Below, in pieces: positions 54,609-64,000 of a stretch of DNA of 64,000 nt (within the stretch, counting starts at the first letter, position 1; each line of letters opens with the position of its first letter). Made by a program: the position numbers and the translations under genes. The DNA lies in contig OX457057.1 in assembly GCA_949752795.1 (NCBI GenBank), positions 164,069,781 through 164,133,780 on the forward strand, given 5' to 3'. The notes below the pieces were generated by a model that had not been told where the DNA came from, searched no databases, and saw only the letters and a list, made by a program, of their open reading frames with translations. The stretch is from Hyperoodon ampullatus (Eukaryota; Chordata; Mammalia; Artiodactyla; Ziphiidae).

Positions 54609-54910
54609 CAGTAAGTCCCCTACATACAAATGAGTTCCATTCTGAGAGCATGTTCACAATTTGTAAAGTCCAACAGAGTTACCCAACTAACACAGTCAGC
54701 TATATAGTACTGTACTGTAATAAGTTTATAATACTTTTCACACAAATCATACATAAAAATCAAAACCCACAAAAATAAAGAAAACATTTTTAATCTTACT
54801 GTACAATACCTTGAAAAGTACAGTAGCACAGTACAGCAGCTGGCATACAGGAGCACGTTCGCATCTTTGAAAGTTCGCAACTTGAAGGTTCGTATATAGG
54901 GGACTTACTG
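54609..54910. mobile_element. Tc1/mariner-like miniature inverted-repeat element
   Basis: The element is 302 bp with terminal inverted repeats starting CAGTAAGTCCCCTACATAC and ending GTATATAGGGGACTTACTG (one mismatch over 19 bases). It is flanked by TA at 54607-54608 and 54911-54912, the target duplication typical of Tc1/mariner transposons. No transposase frame is present, so it is a non-autonomous deletion product. It lies 3' of the L2 relic. Confidence 0.9.
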
Positions 54911-55069
54911 TATTTACGTTGGAGGCAGGAAGGAGATACCTTGAGATCACTCATAACACATCACTTCTACTGAGGACTTCCTTTGTGCTGGACACCCTAT
55001 TCCAGGCTCACAATAGTCCTATAAGGTCCAACCCACTAGGAGCTTAAATACATTAGGAATTGAGCCCGT

Positions 55070-55262
55070 AGAACATAATGGTTAAAACTATACAAGCAGA
55101 CCACCTGAGTCTCAATCCTGGCTCTACCACTTACTGGCTCTACCCACTTCCCTTGGTCAAACTGCTTAAGTTCTCTGTACTGCAGCTTCCTCCCCTGCGA
55201 ACCAGGCGTGATCATAGTACCTACCTCATAGGGTTGTAGTAAGAGGTAAACGACAGGACCAT
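55070..55262 (+). repeat. MIR SINE relic
   Basis: A well kept forward MIR: 'gtctcaatcctggctctaccacttactggctc', then 'ctgtactgcagcttcctcccctgcg', then 'tacctacctcatagggttgtagtaagaggtaaacg'. Confidence 0.92.
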
Positions 55263-56108
55263 GGAAAGCAAGAGTGTCTAGCTCGTGGAGGGTGTTAGTA
55301 ATGCCAGGTGTCAAGGGGATCAGATGGCCCTTCCTCCAAGAGTGACAGAATCTCGCAGCAGGTATCATAACACCTGCCAGGGGAATGGTTTTCAGGAGGG
55401 AGGCCCTGCTTCCATTATTTAAAATCTTTCCATTTTGACCACTGACCAGGCTGGGTCTCTTTGTTTGGTTTGATTTGAACTTTTCTCTTCCTCTCTGCCG
55501 GCATCAATGCATCTTGAAGACGCACTCCTGTTCTTCCAAAGCTTTGTCTCTCCCTTCCCCAAATTGTGCTTTCCACTGGGCAGAGGAGGGTGTGGTTGAG
55601 CGCAGCAGCCTCAACTCAAGCCTCTTGCCTAATTACACTGCAGTCAGATTTTCCACGCAAGCCCCTATCGTGGCAGGATGCCCTCTTTGAAGTCATTAGT
55701 CTTCGCAGCAGGGAGAGCACATCATCAAAGATTCCATTTCCCAGCAACCCCTGCTGTGTGCCCTTGCTCACCAGAGGATTGCAGAGGGAGAGAGAGAAGA
55801 GCCTACAAGTGCATTAAGTCCGCCGTTCTCTCCTCTGGCCCCGGACTGCGATCCCTTTGAACTGAAGCCCAGGGAGAGGGCTGGTGATGCTATCACAAAA
55901 CCTCTCCCTGTTCTTTCAGTTTTAACCAATTTAACAATTAAACTTGCTAGGGCCAGGGATATGAAATGTAGGACATGGTTAAGGTTCCAGTCTATCATCT
56001 AAGGCCCTGTGGGATGGGGGTTGGGAAGGTAACAAAAGTGGCTCTGAGGCTCTAGACACTTAGCATGTACTTGATAATGACTATGAGGAATCTGCTGTGA
56101 AGTTAAAA

Positions 56109-56111
<3 letters not shown>

Positions 56112-56151
<40 letters not shown>

Positions 56152-56192
56152 AAAGACGTATGGAGAGAGAGAGAGGGAGAGAGAGAGAGAGA
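56112..56192. repeat. Compound (TG)n-(GA)n microsatellite
   Basis: About 19 TG units (56112-56149), a short spacer with 'gagaaagacgtat', then a GA/GGGA run (56163-56192). Confidence 0.97.
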
Positions 56193-56639
56193 TCCTGGAC
56201 TTTGGTTACGGAAACCTGGATTTGTATCCTGGCCTTGCTTCTCACCTGTCATTTACCTGGGCAGCCTCTTAATTTCTGACTTTCAGTCTCTTAATCCCTT
56301 GGAAGTTCAGTGACGATTGTGAATGAAATAATGTGTAACAGAGCCATTCACTTAGACCCAGATCTTAGATTTCTGCGTCAACCTGGGCCTGAGGTTTCAG
56401 CACTGAAGTCCCAGGGCTGTGACCAGAATAACCCGCTCCGTGTTTGGAAGATCAGTTGGTGGAGCCCCATGAAGGAATTCGTAAGGGGAGCATTTGAGTG
56501 CAGATCTCTGGGGGCCTTGCTGAGGACCACGGGATGCCCTTGGTGGGCTCCAGCTTCTCCTCTTCACCACCGTAACATTTGTCCAAAGGCCCATCGCACA
56601 CACACGGCCTCACCTGCACCCCTACTCTCTCAGGCCAGC

Positions 56640-57365
56640 AGTTTATCTCTCACCTGGACCACATGATAGCCTCCCTGCCCCCTGACTTGGCCTCACGTCC
56701 TTCCTCTTCAGTCACCAAAAAGATCCATGTAAATGAGCTGTTCATTTTACACCCTGCCTAAAGCCTGCCAACGAAACCTATGGCCCTATAGGATAAATTT
56801 GGGCCTTTCTAAGATGGCCTACAGGCTCTTTCTGACCTGATTCACGCCAACCCCTTCAGCTCAGCATCTCCAACCATTCTCTGCCCAGAATTTTAGGTTC
56901 CAATGACATTGAATCTGTTGTAGAGCCTATGTGTGCATCATGCTATACCACATGTCTGTGTATTTGCTTAGGGGGTGTGCTGTGCCTGGAATGGCTTTTC
57001 TTACCTCAATTCCTAGCCTATTCCAAACTTCCCTGCCTATTCCCTGCTTACTATTTAAGTCTGCATCCGGATAGCCCCCCCTGAGATATCTACCTGTTGC
57101 TACCCAGTCTTCACAAAGCGACCCTCATCTGTGATCCCCAGGTATTATCTCTGCCATTGTTTTCACACCATAATTATCATGATCTGATAAACTTAATCAT
57201 CTGTTCATGTATCTGCCTTGGCCCCTACTATCCTAGCTTGTAAGTTCCTCAAGTTCAGGGTTGTGTTTTATTCGTCTTTGTAACCCTATAACATTTCCTG
57301 TCACATTCAGTATTAAGCACTGAATAAATGTTGGTTGAATGAATAAGTGAATGGTTGTATATGAA
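56640..57365 (+). repeat. L2 LINE relic, long 3' portion
   Basis: Ordered L2 phrases: 'ggcctacaggctctttctgacctgattcacgcc', 'gtgctgtgcctggaatggcttttcttacc', 'cttgtaagttcctcaagttcagggttgtgttttattcgtctttg', 'gcactgaataaatgttggttgaatgaat'. It is one of the clearest L2 copies here. Confidence 0.85.
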
Positions 57366-57634
57366 GTTATACATGCAAGTTCTTTGCAAACCTTTGCATG
57401 ATTTTCTCAGTGTATTTCTTGGTGTAGGTCTCTCCAGGAACAAAAGAGAAATTGGCTTATTTATATTTAATATGTGGCATAGTGTTCCTTTCTGAGTTAA
57501 CTCATCGATCTTCCCAGTGCCACTAAAGTAGGGTACATCCATAATTTATTCATTTGAAAAACATTTACCAATGACCTTCCATGTCTCTGGGATTGTGTTA
57601 AGTGCCTGGAAAAAAGAGATGAATACTAATAGTC

Positions 57635-57800
57635 CACAATCATGTAAGGCTTATTATATGCTAGGCACTGTTCAAAACACTTAGTATTAACTCATTTAAT
57701 CCTCACATTTATGAACTAGGTACTATTACTATATACCCTCAGTTTGCACTTGAAGAAATTGAAGAATGTAGACCATCCTAGCTTGAGCACCCTAGAAACA
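57635..57800 (-). repeat. MIR SINE relic
   Basis: Reverse MIR: 'ggcttattatatgctaggcactgttcaaaacacttagtattaactcatttaatcctcac', then 'gaactaggtactattac'. Confidence 0.85.
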
Positions 57801-58351
57801 AAGCATATGTGCTAAGGTTTTATAGGAAGGCACAATCCCAGGGTAACAAGAGGAAGGGGAAAAGATAATTGAGGCAGAGAGAGAAGAAAAACAAATGCAA
57901 GATAGTGCACTAGTGAGCTGGCCACTTCAAAGCTTTAGAAGAAGCCAGCTTTTGGACACACAGGATGTAGCATAGATAAGCGTTATGGAAATCTATACCT
58001 CTGAACAGTCCATGGGGGTGGAGGATAGGCAGGAATGGAGAAGAATTTATCTGCTGGTTCTTTCCAATCTGCTGGTTTTCATGGACAGGGATGTTAACTT
58101 CAAAATCTACAATATTAGAATATATGGAACCTATGCTTCCACTGCCCTCACACACACACATGCACACTCACACTTGTTACCACCCAGGTGAGGCTCTGAC
58201 GGGTCAGCCTCAAGTGAGGAAGTGGGGAGTCTCTGTCAGAATTATGATGAACATTTACATTCAGCATAGGTCAATGCATAATGTTCAGGAAGCACAGAAT
58301 ACGAGAGATTTAAATATAGGAAAATTGGAGGCTGACTATAAATACAGTCTG

Positions 58352-58379
58352 TTGAATGAATGAATGAATGAATGAATGA
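58352..58379. repeat. (TGAA)n tetranucleotide microsatellite
   Basis: About seven tandem TGAA units. Confidence 0.97.
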
Positions 58380-58734
58380 GTCGAGATGAATAGAAGAATG
58401 AGAAGGAAGCATCCTGACGAATGACTTAGGTCCAGTAGAGGAAAATAGAGTAGTCCTGAAATGGACTGACTGATAACCAGAGCATTAGTACACAAGTGGG
58501 ACAATGACTATCACCATGAAAAGAAGTCAAGCTAACAGAGTCCCCATTGACCTAGGTTAGGCCTAGGTGTGTGCTGGTGAGATGGATGTAGCCAGATTTT
58601 ATAGCAGGTGCTTTTCTAAGAGGAGAGTGTTCCTGGGAGAGTTACTAGCTTCTTTATGTTTTGTTTTGTTTTTTAGTTTGATTTATTTGGGGGGATGGGA
58701 GGGTTAAGGGTAAATACTATCCTGCCCCTATTTA

Positions 58735-59050
58735 CCTCCAATTCCTATTCCAAAAAGCCTTCCCCAAAACACTTGCTTTTGTTCTGCTCCTCATCTCTGC
58801 TATAGTAGATTTAAAAGATTCTTCCTTGATATTCAATAGCACCAGCAGATAGCCAAATAAGAGCTCAATTCAGTATAATCCCTGGTCTGGTTTCCCATTG
58901 GACTGTACCAGCAGTGGGAAACTCCTTAAGGACAGAGACTGTACCTTTTTTGTCTTGTCTTTTTTGTGTGTGTGACACCAGGCCCTCTTAGTCACACAGT
59001 AAGTGCTCAATAGACATTAAATCAATGACAGAATGAATCAATGAACAAAT
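58735..59050 (+). repeat. L2 LINE 3'-end relic
   Basis: 'ccaaaaagccttccccaaaacacttg', then 'ctccttaaggacagagactgtacc', then 'cacacagtaagtgctcaatagacatt'. Confidence 0.75.
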
Positions 59051-59974
59051 AGTGCCAAATGGTTGATAGTTCCACTGTAGTCACTTTCTGAGAGGGGAGA
59101 GTAACAGGAATTTTTCTTGACCTTCTGAGTGTCTATCTACTCCTTTATCCATCCCCAAAGTAATACCTGATGATAGGGACTGCAACAAAGATCATCTTAG
59201 AAGAGATGCCAAATCTCACTAGAAAGAGAAGGGAGACACGAGTTTCTCTTGCCATTTCATTCTAGACAATTGAGAAGGATCATTTCTGATCCTTATCTAG
59301 ACTTTTCATTTCAGGAGCCACTGGGTCCAACTTGGGGTCCTTAATGAGTTTGCAAGTAGAATTCTCATTCTCCAAGGTCATCTTTGTAACTCTCTTTCAC
59401 AATGTTCAAGGTATATGTTTTTTTCTTAAATGCAGTCCAAGAGTTCACTTCTCCCATTTTCTCCCAGCTCTTCCAGACCTGTATTTAACACATGAGGAAG
59501 CAATGAATCTGAATGAGATCAACTTCAATTCACGTTCCTAGGTCCGGTTTAGATGCTAAAGGAATGTTCCAATTGGTAGCAGAATAGCTGCCATTTGTTG
59601 GGTCCCTACTCTGTACTTACTGTAACTTTACTTACACTTAAATTTCCTGATTCCCCAACTGCACCCTGAAGAATTTGGGGCACCACAGCAATCTTACAGG
59701 GGAGCTGTGAGATATTTTTAAGTTGTCAAGGGAAACACAGGGATATCCGACAGAGACCACACAAAGTATTTCAATTTTATGGGTATTGTTTTTTTCAAAT
59801 GACTACTAAGTTGTTAGGATGTGAGTACTTATTAAGTTGTTTGGACCTGACCACTAATAAATGAAACTAGTAGATCTTTCTTTGGACTTAGGGGAGTCAC
59901 TTTGGGTGCTATGAGTTGGGCAAGTTTGGGAACTTCTGTTTACTTCGTACAGAAGTAAGGTTGGCAATATTTTC

Positions 59975-60112
59975 TCAAGTTTACCTCTGAGGATACTAAG
60001 GGTCAGAAGAATCAAGTAAATTACTACAAGGTCAAATGGCTTGTAAGCAGTGGAGCAGATTTGAACCCAACACTGCCAGATTCTGAAGCCCATGTGCCTC
60101 CACAAAGTTGCT
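59975..60112 (-). repeat. MIR SINE relic
   Basis: Reverse MIR tRNA-proximal half: 'ctctgaggatactaagggtcagaag', 'acaaggtcaaatggcttgtaagcagtggagcagatttgaaccc'. Confidence 0.75.
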
Positions 60113-60457
60113 CTACTACTAAGTTAATGAAGATTAGATCTTAGACTGTCCGAGCTAAAACAGGCTTCGACAGGAATCCAGCCCAACTCACAATCTGGCC
60201 CAATCACATGATGGATTAGTAATAGAATTCAGTCTGGGGATCTGGTCTCCTGACTCTTACTTCTGTGTATTTCCTCTCTCTTCCCAGCTTTGGACAACCA
60301 CCCATTATTCCTTCTCCGGTTTTCATGACCAAAATGTTGAAGATGCTTTATGACCTAAAGCACAGAGAAATGAGGGACTTTGGGGAACAGCACTGAGATT
60401 CATTATGGCGGCAAAGCATTTGGCCTACAGGGAGAGAGCAAAAGAATGATCATGCAG

Positions 60458-60657
60458 GGCTTCCCTGGTGGCGCAGTGGTTGAGAGTCTGCCTGCTGATG
60501 CAGGGGACACGGGTTCGTGCCCCAGTCCGGGAGGATCCCACATGCCGCAGAGCAGCTGGGCCCCTGAGCCATGGCCGCTGAGCCTGCGCATCTGGAGCCT
60601 GTGCTCCGCAATGGGAGAGGCCACAACAGTGAGAGGCCCGCGTACCATGAAAAAAAA
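60458..60657 (+). mobile_element. CHR-type SINE with perfect 16-bp target duplication
   Basis: The head is GGGCTTCCCTGGTGGCGCAG, the tail GCGTACCATG plus a short A run. The duplication aagaatgatcatgcag is identical at 60442-60457 and 60658-60673. Confidence 0.96.
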
Positions 60658-61128
60658 AAGAATGATCATGCAGTGTATAATTTAGGTTAAGCAAACATAA
60701 ATGGGATGTGGCATCATCTATTAATATCTAAGTGGTATAAATGTTACAGAAAAGGGCAGAGAAGTTATTCAGGAGACATAACTAGGAAATGGGTGAGAAG
60801 GAGAAAGAAAAATTTAGGCTGAAGATATGATGCTGATATTTATTAGCCGGTGTGAGGAGGAGAGAGTGGAAGGCTCTGTTGCCTGATTTATGTAAACATT
60901 GTGGAAAATGCCCAAGGGGATGATTACACTGACCCCCAGGGATTATCAAGATAGTCTTTCCTGTTGGCAGTTTTTATGATTCTTTCACAGCTGTAGTTTT
61001 TCATGTGTCTTCTACTATGTTCTTTACTCTTTCTGTATTTTCCCTTCCTGTTCATTTCCAGCCATTCCAGGTGCTTCTTTCCATATTTCTTTTACTTCTT
61101 TTATACCCTCTCATCCTCAGAGTCACTT

Positions 61129-61341
61129 TTTTTGTTGTTTTTTTTTTTGCGGTACACGGGCCTCTCACTGTTGTGGCCTCTCCCGTTGCGGAGCACAGGC
61201 TCCGGACACTCAGGCTCAGCGGCCACGGCTCACGGGCCCCGCCACTCCATGGCATGTGGGATCTTCCCGGGTCGGGGCACGAACCCGTGTCCCCTGCATC
61301 GGCAGGCGGACTCTCAACCACTGCGCCACCAGGGAAGCCCT
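61129..61341 (-). mobile_element. CHR-type SINE with perfect 13-bp target duplication
   Basis: Minus-strand copy with a T-rich start and the end CCACCAGGGAAGCCC. The duplication ctcagagtcactt is identical at 61116-61128 and 61342-61354. Confidence 0.95.
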
Positions 61342-63509
61342 CTCAGAGTCACTTCTGATTTGCTTTTTTTCCTCTCTGGTTATTCTCCCCCTGCCCGTCT
61401 TCCTCCTCGTCTTTCTCTGGTACCTGGCACATTCCAGGTTTCCAGGCCATTGCTCTTCCCCTCACTTCTTCCAAAATAGGAAATGAATTTGCCACTCTGA
61501 CAAAGGGAACAAAAGCTGAAAGTCCGTGCCAAAGTTACAAGACAGCATTTTCTCTTTTAAGGGAGTTTTAATTTTAAAAGGAAAAAAAAATTGCAGCCTC
61601 TTCTCCCTCCCCCTGCTGCGCCTTCACTGCTTTCTGGGCTGTGAGCATCAGTTGAGGGACAGCCAGATAAAAAGACCCTCCTTGGTTCAGATCATCTCCG
61701 CTCCTGTTCCCTCCCAGCCTCAGATCCTTTTTACTGCATTTTTTGGAAATCCAGGCAGAAAATGGTAGTATTAGCATTTTTAATAAAGAAGCTGGAGGAG
61801 AGAGAGGCAGCTCAAGAAAGCTGAAGGAGGGGCTGACGCCCGAATCCACTGACAGTTAAAACTCCCTTTGTGGAGCCAGAGAGAGCTCAGGATGGGGGCA
61901 GAGGAAGGCGGACAAGAGAAGTAGTAGTTTTAGGAGAATCATTCAGGCTGATATAATTGGAGCTGTGAGCACAAGCAGACACAGTTGGGAGGTGGGAAAT
62001 TGCTGTGCTGGACTGAGTTTGGCTCAACTTGATACTGAGGCCGGCATTGTGAAATGTTTTCTAATTTAGCCCATTTTCTCTGTCTTCCTGGAATGAGCCA
62101 TTATTCCTCCATTACTGGCAAAAATCATGGTCCTGGCTAATCTCTTCTCTCCTTTTCACTTCTTCCTCCGCTCCCTGTGCTCCGCAGGAAGGGAGAAGAA
62201 ATAAACAGGAGGGAAGGGGTCACCCACATCCTTGATTTAGAAAAAGAAAGTGAACCTCGGAGACCCAGAGTGGCTGACATCATCTTGCCTATTTCATTTT
62301 TCTAAGGAAACAAACGCAAAAGTTTAATGGAGTTGCTAGATGTTTGTTTTGTGCGTGAGGCCATTGTACCTCTGCAGGATGAAGCTTAATTGGCTCTTTT
62401 CCCACCATGGAAAAGGAGAAAAAAATATCTCCTTGGCAGAGGTTACTGTTCTCTAAAGAGAGTGGCAGTGATTAGGTCTAATGCCTTTGACAGCTGGATG
62501 AAAAGTTACTAAATAAGAATGAATTGAATGCCTAAACCTGGAGTCAATCAGAAGGTAACACAAATCCTAAAGATCAAAAGGAACCTTCTTGTCAAAGTGT
62601 TCTTCCTCCATCACACTTAAAACTCTATGTGAGTAAAATAGTGGCAAAGCTGCTTTACTTCTCCAAATCCAGTTCCGCAGAGGGCCAGGGCAAAGTCAAA
62701 ATCAGACACATACCCCTTCTTACGCCTGGGTTTCAGCATATTAAGTGCTTAAGACCTCTCTGTTGGTGAAGTGTCAACCCAAATAATTGTAGACATAGCA
62801 GACGCTTAGACATGATGCTAATCCCATTGTTCAGAGCCTTGCAATTTTAACAAAAGAGGAACTATCCCAGCCAATGTTCCTTACACATGAAATCAATCAT
62901 TTGGGCCTCATCTGAACAAACAAAAGAATGCATGTATTTGTGTAAACACTGAGTTGCATCTGGGCTCTACATCTTAATGCTGCATCTTGATTTCCTTCAT
63001 CGGTGACATTCCTCTTGTCCTTGCGCTTAGGGCCATGACCCGGTACTAGGTGTCAGGCATATAAATATACATACCAGTATCAACTGCAGCTCTGGAAATT
63101 TTCCACAATCTTTAAACCAAAATATCTTTGAAGAGTGCAGAGAGGCAAATGGGAGTGTGACTCTTAGGTCCCTTCAAGGAATAGATGCTGCCTCCCAGCT
63201 TCACAGCCATGGGTAGAAGTAACATCAGTTGGAGACTCTCAAAAACATTTAGGTTTGGAGAGAATATAGGTTTATATCCAGAACCAAGTTATTTTGAAGA
63301 AGTAGGGAATTAATTTGGAAATTGCTTTGTTACTACACCTAGGGATGAGAGTTCATTTTCTTTTCATGTCTATTAATTTGCAAATAACCTGAAGTGAAAC
63401 CTTGGCCTTCAGCTTTCCCCACATTAAACCTGTCCTGGACAAAGGTCAAACATTTAAGCATCTGAAAGGGAGGCCAAAACCTCCAGGAAGAGGTGTTGGC
63501 AGGGTCCTT

Positions 63510-64000
63510 GGTTCCCTTCTGTTACTAGATCCTCCGTCCTTTTTCCCTGGGTGATCCTCCCTCTCCCAGTGTCTCAGACATGATCTATGTGCTCGTGTTT
63601 TCCAAATCTGTCTCTCCTGCCCGAATCTCTCTTCTTGGTTTCAGGCCTCCATTTCCAACTGTTTCCTGGATATTTGCTCATGGATTTCCTACAAGTATCT
63701 CAAATTTACTTGTCCAGAATTGAACATGAAACCCATTCCCACCCTGATACCTGGCTCCAACTCCCACAGTTTTTGGCCTGGGTAAATAGCATCATCCATC
63801 AATCAGTCTCCCAGATGAGAAACGTGGGGGCCATTCTCTCCCTAAATCCCCCACAATTACCTCTCCTTTCTCCCGTTCACACACACCCTGTTGGCCACCA
63901 AATCCTCTTTGCTCTTCTCAGAAATGCCTCTCAAAACCCAGTGGTTCCTTTCTACTCCCAAAGCTTTTGCCTTACTCTTGGACAATCCATAGACTTTGAC
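63510..64000 (+). repeat. L2-like LINE relic running off the window
   Basis: C/T-rich text such as 'ctgtttcctggatatttgctcatggatttcctacaagtatctcaaatttac' and 'cacacaccctgttggccaccaaatcctctttg' resembles the part of L2 upstream of its 3' tail. Confidence 0.6.

Larger units (their letters stand above)
40208..64000 (+). other. ASTN1: ASTN1 intron downstream of the last visible exon (5' part only)
   Basis: Phase-2 intron beginning GTAAGTGAG. No further ASTN1 exon was recognised, so the intron exceeds 23.8 kb. It carries L1 3' ends, four CHR SINEs, L2 and MIR relics, a Tc1/mariner-like miniature element and microsatellites, listed separately. Stretches in which I see nothing assignable include 41650-43690, 44110-45530, 45560-46470, 46520-47300, 47690-48295, 50625-51545, 52000-53190, 55265-56110, 57805-58350, 59050-59970, 60680-61110 and 61360-63505. 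Confidence 0.85.

Noticed and set aside
61003..61479. 158-codon frame
   Set aside because: Central part is the SINE at 61129-61341; the ends are pyrimidine-rich intron sequence.

Overview
This window is mammalian nuclear DNA, most likely from a cetacean. The lineage call rests on twelve copies of the tRNA-derived CHR-type SINE (head GGGCTTCCCTGGTGGCGCAG, tail GCGTACCGCAAAA), a family shared by whales, hippos and relatives and very abundant in whales and dolphins. Cetartiodactyl-type L1 3' ends support it. The species cannot be named from this stretch.

The whole window lies inside one gene on the + strand, ASTN1 (astrotactin 1), a neuronal membrane protein of glia-guided migration. Six internal coding exons are visible at 22850-23243, 24653-24799, 25863-25970, 30878-31027, 32006-32173 and 40123-40207. 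They join in one open frame of 1052 nt (about 350 codons). They encode the first transmembrane helix, the cytoplasmic loop, the second transmembrane helix and the first EGF-like module. The signal peptide and N-terminal exon(s) lie to the left of the window. The later EGF, MACPF and fibronectin/annexin-like exons lie to the right.

The intron between the third and fourth visible exons carries the microRNA gene mir-488 at 26158-26240, sense to ASTN1, 187 nt after the splice donor. Both mature arms match the human miRNA as I remember it. One lower-stem base differs. Mir-488 is the recognised intronic passenger of ASTN1, so it also separates this locus from the paralogue ASTN2.

Layout: 1-22849 is the end of a long intron; 22850-40207 is the exon cluster; 40208-64000 is the start of another long intron. 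The introns hold CHR SINEs with target-site duplications, young and old L1 3' ends, ancient MIR and L2 relics, an MLT1-like LTR, a Tc1/mariner-like miniature element with intact terminal inverted repeats (54609-54910), hAT-type fragments and microsatellites. I found no other protein-coding gene, tRNA, rRNA, CRISPR array or prokaryotic feature. Reading frames outside the six exons look like chance or repeat-derived frames. I see no convincing previously unknown gene system. The most informative non-obvious items are mir-488 with its stem change, the frame-neutral exon series, a SINE with an apparent 3' transduction, and the two SINEs nested in one old L1.
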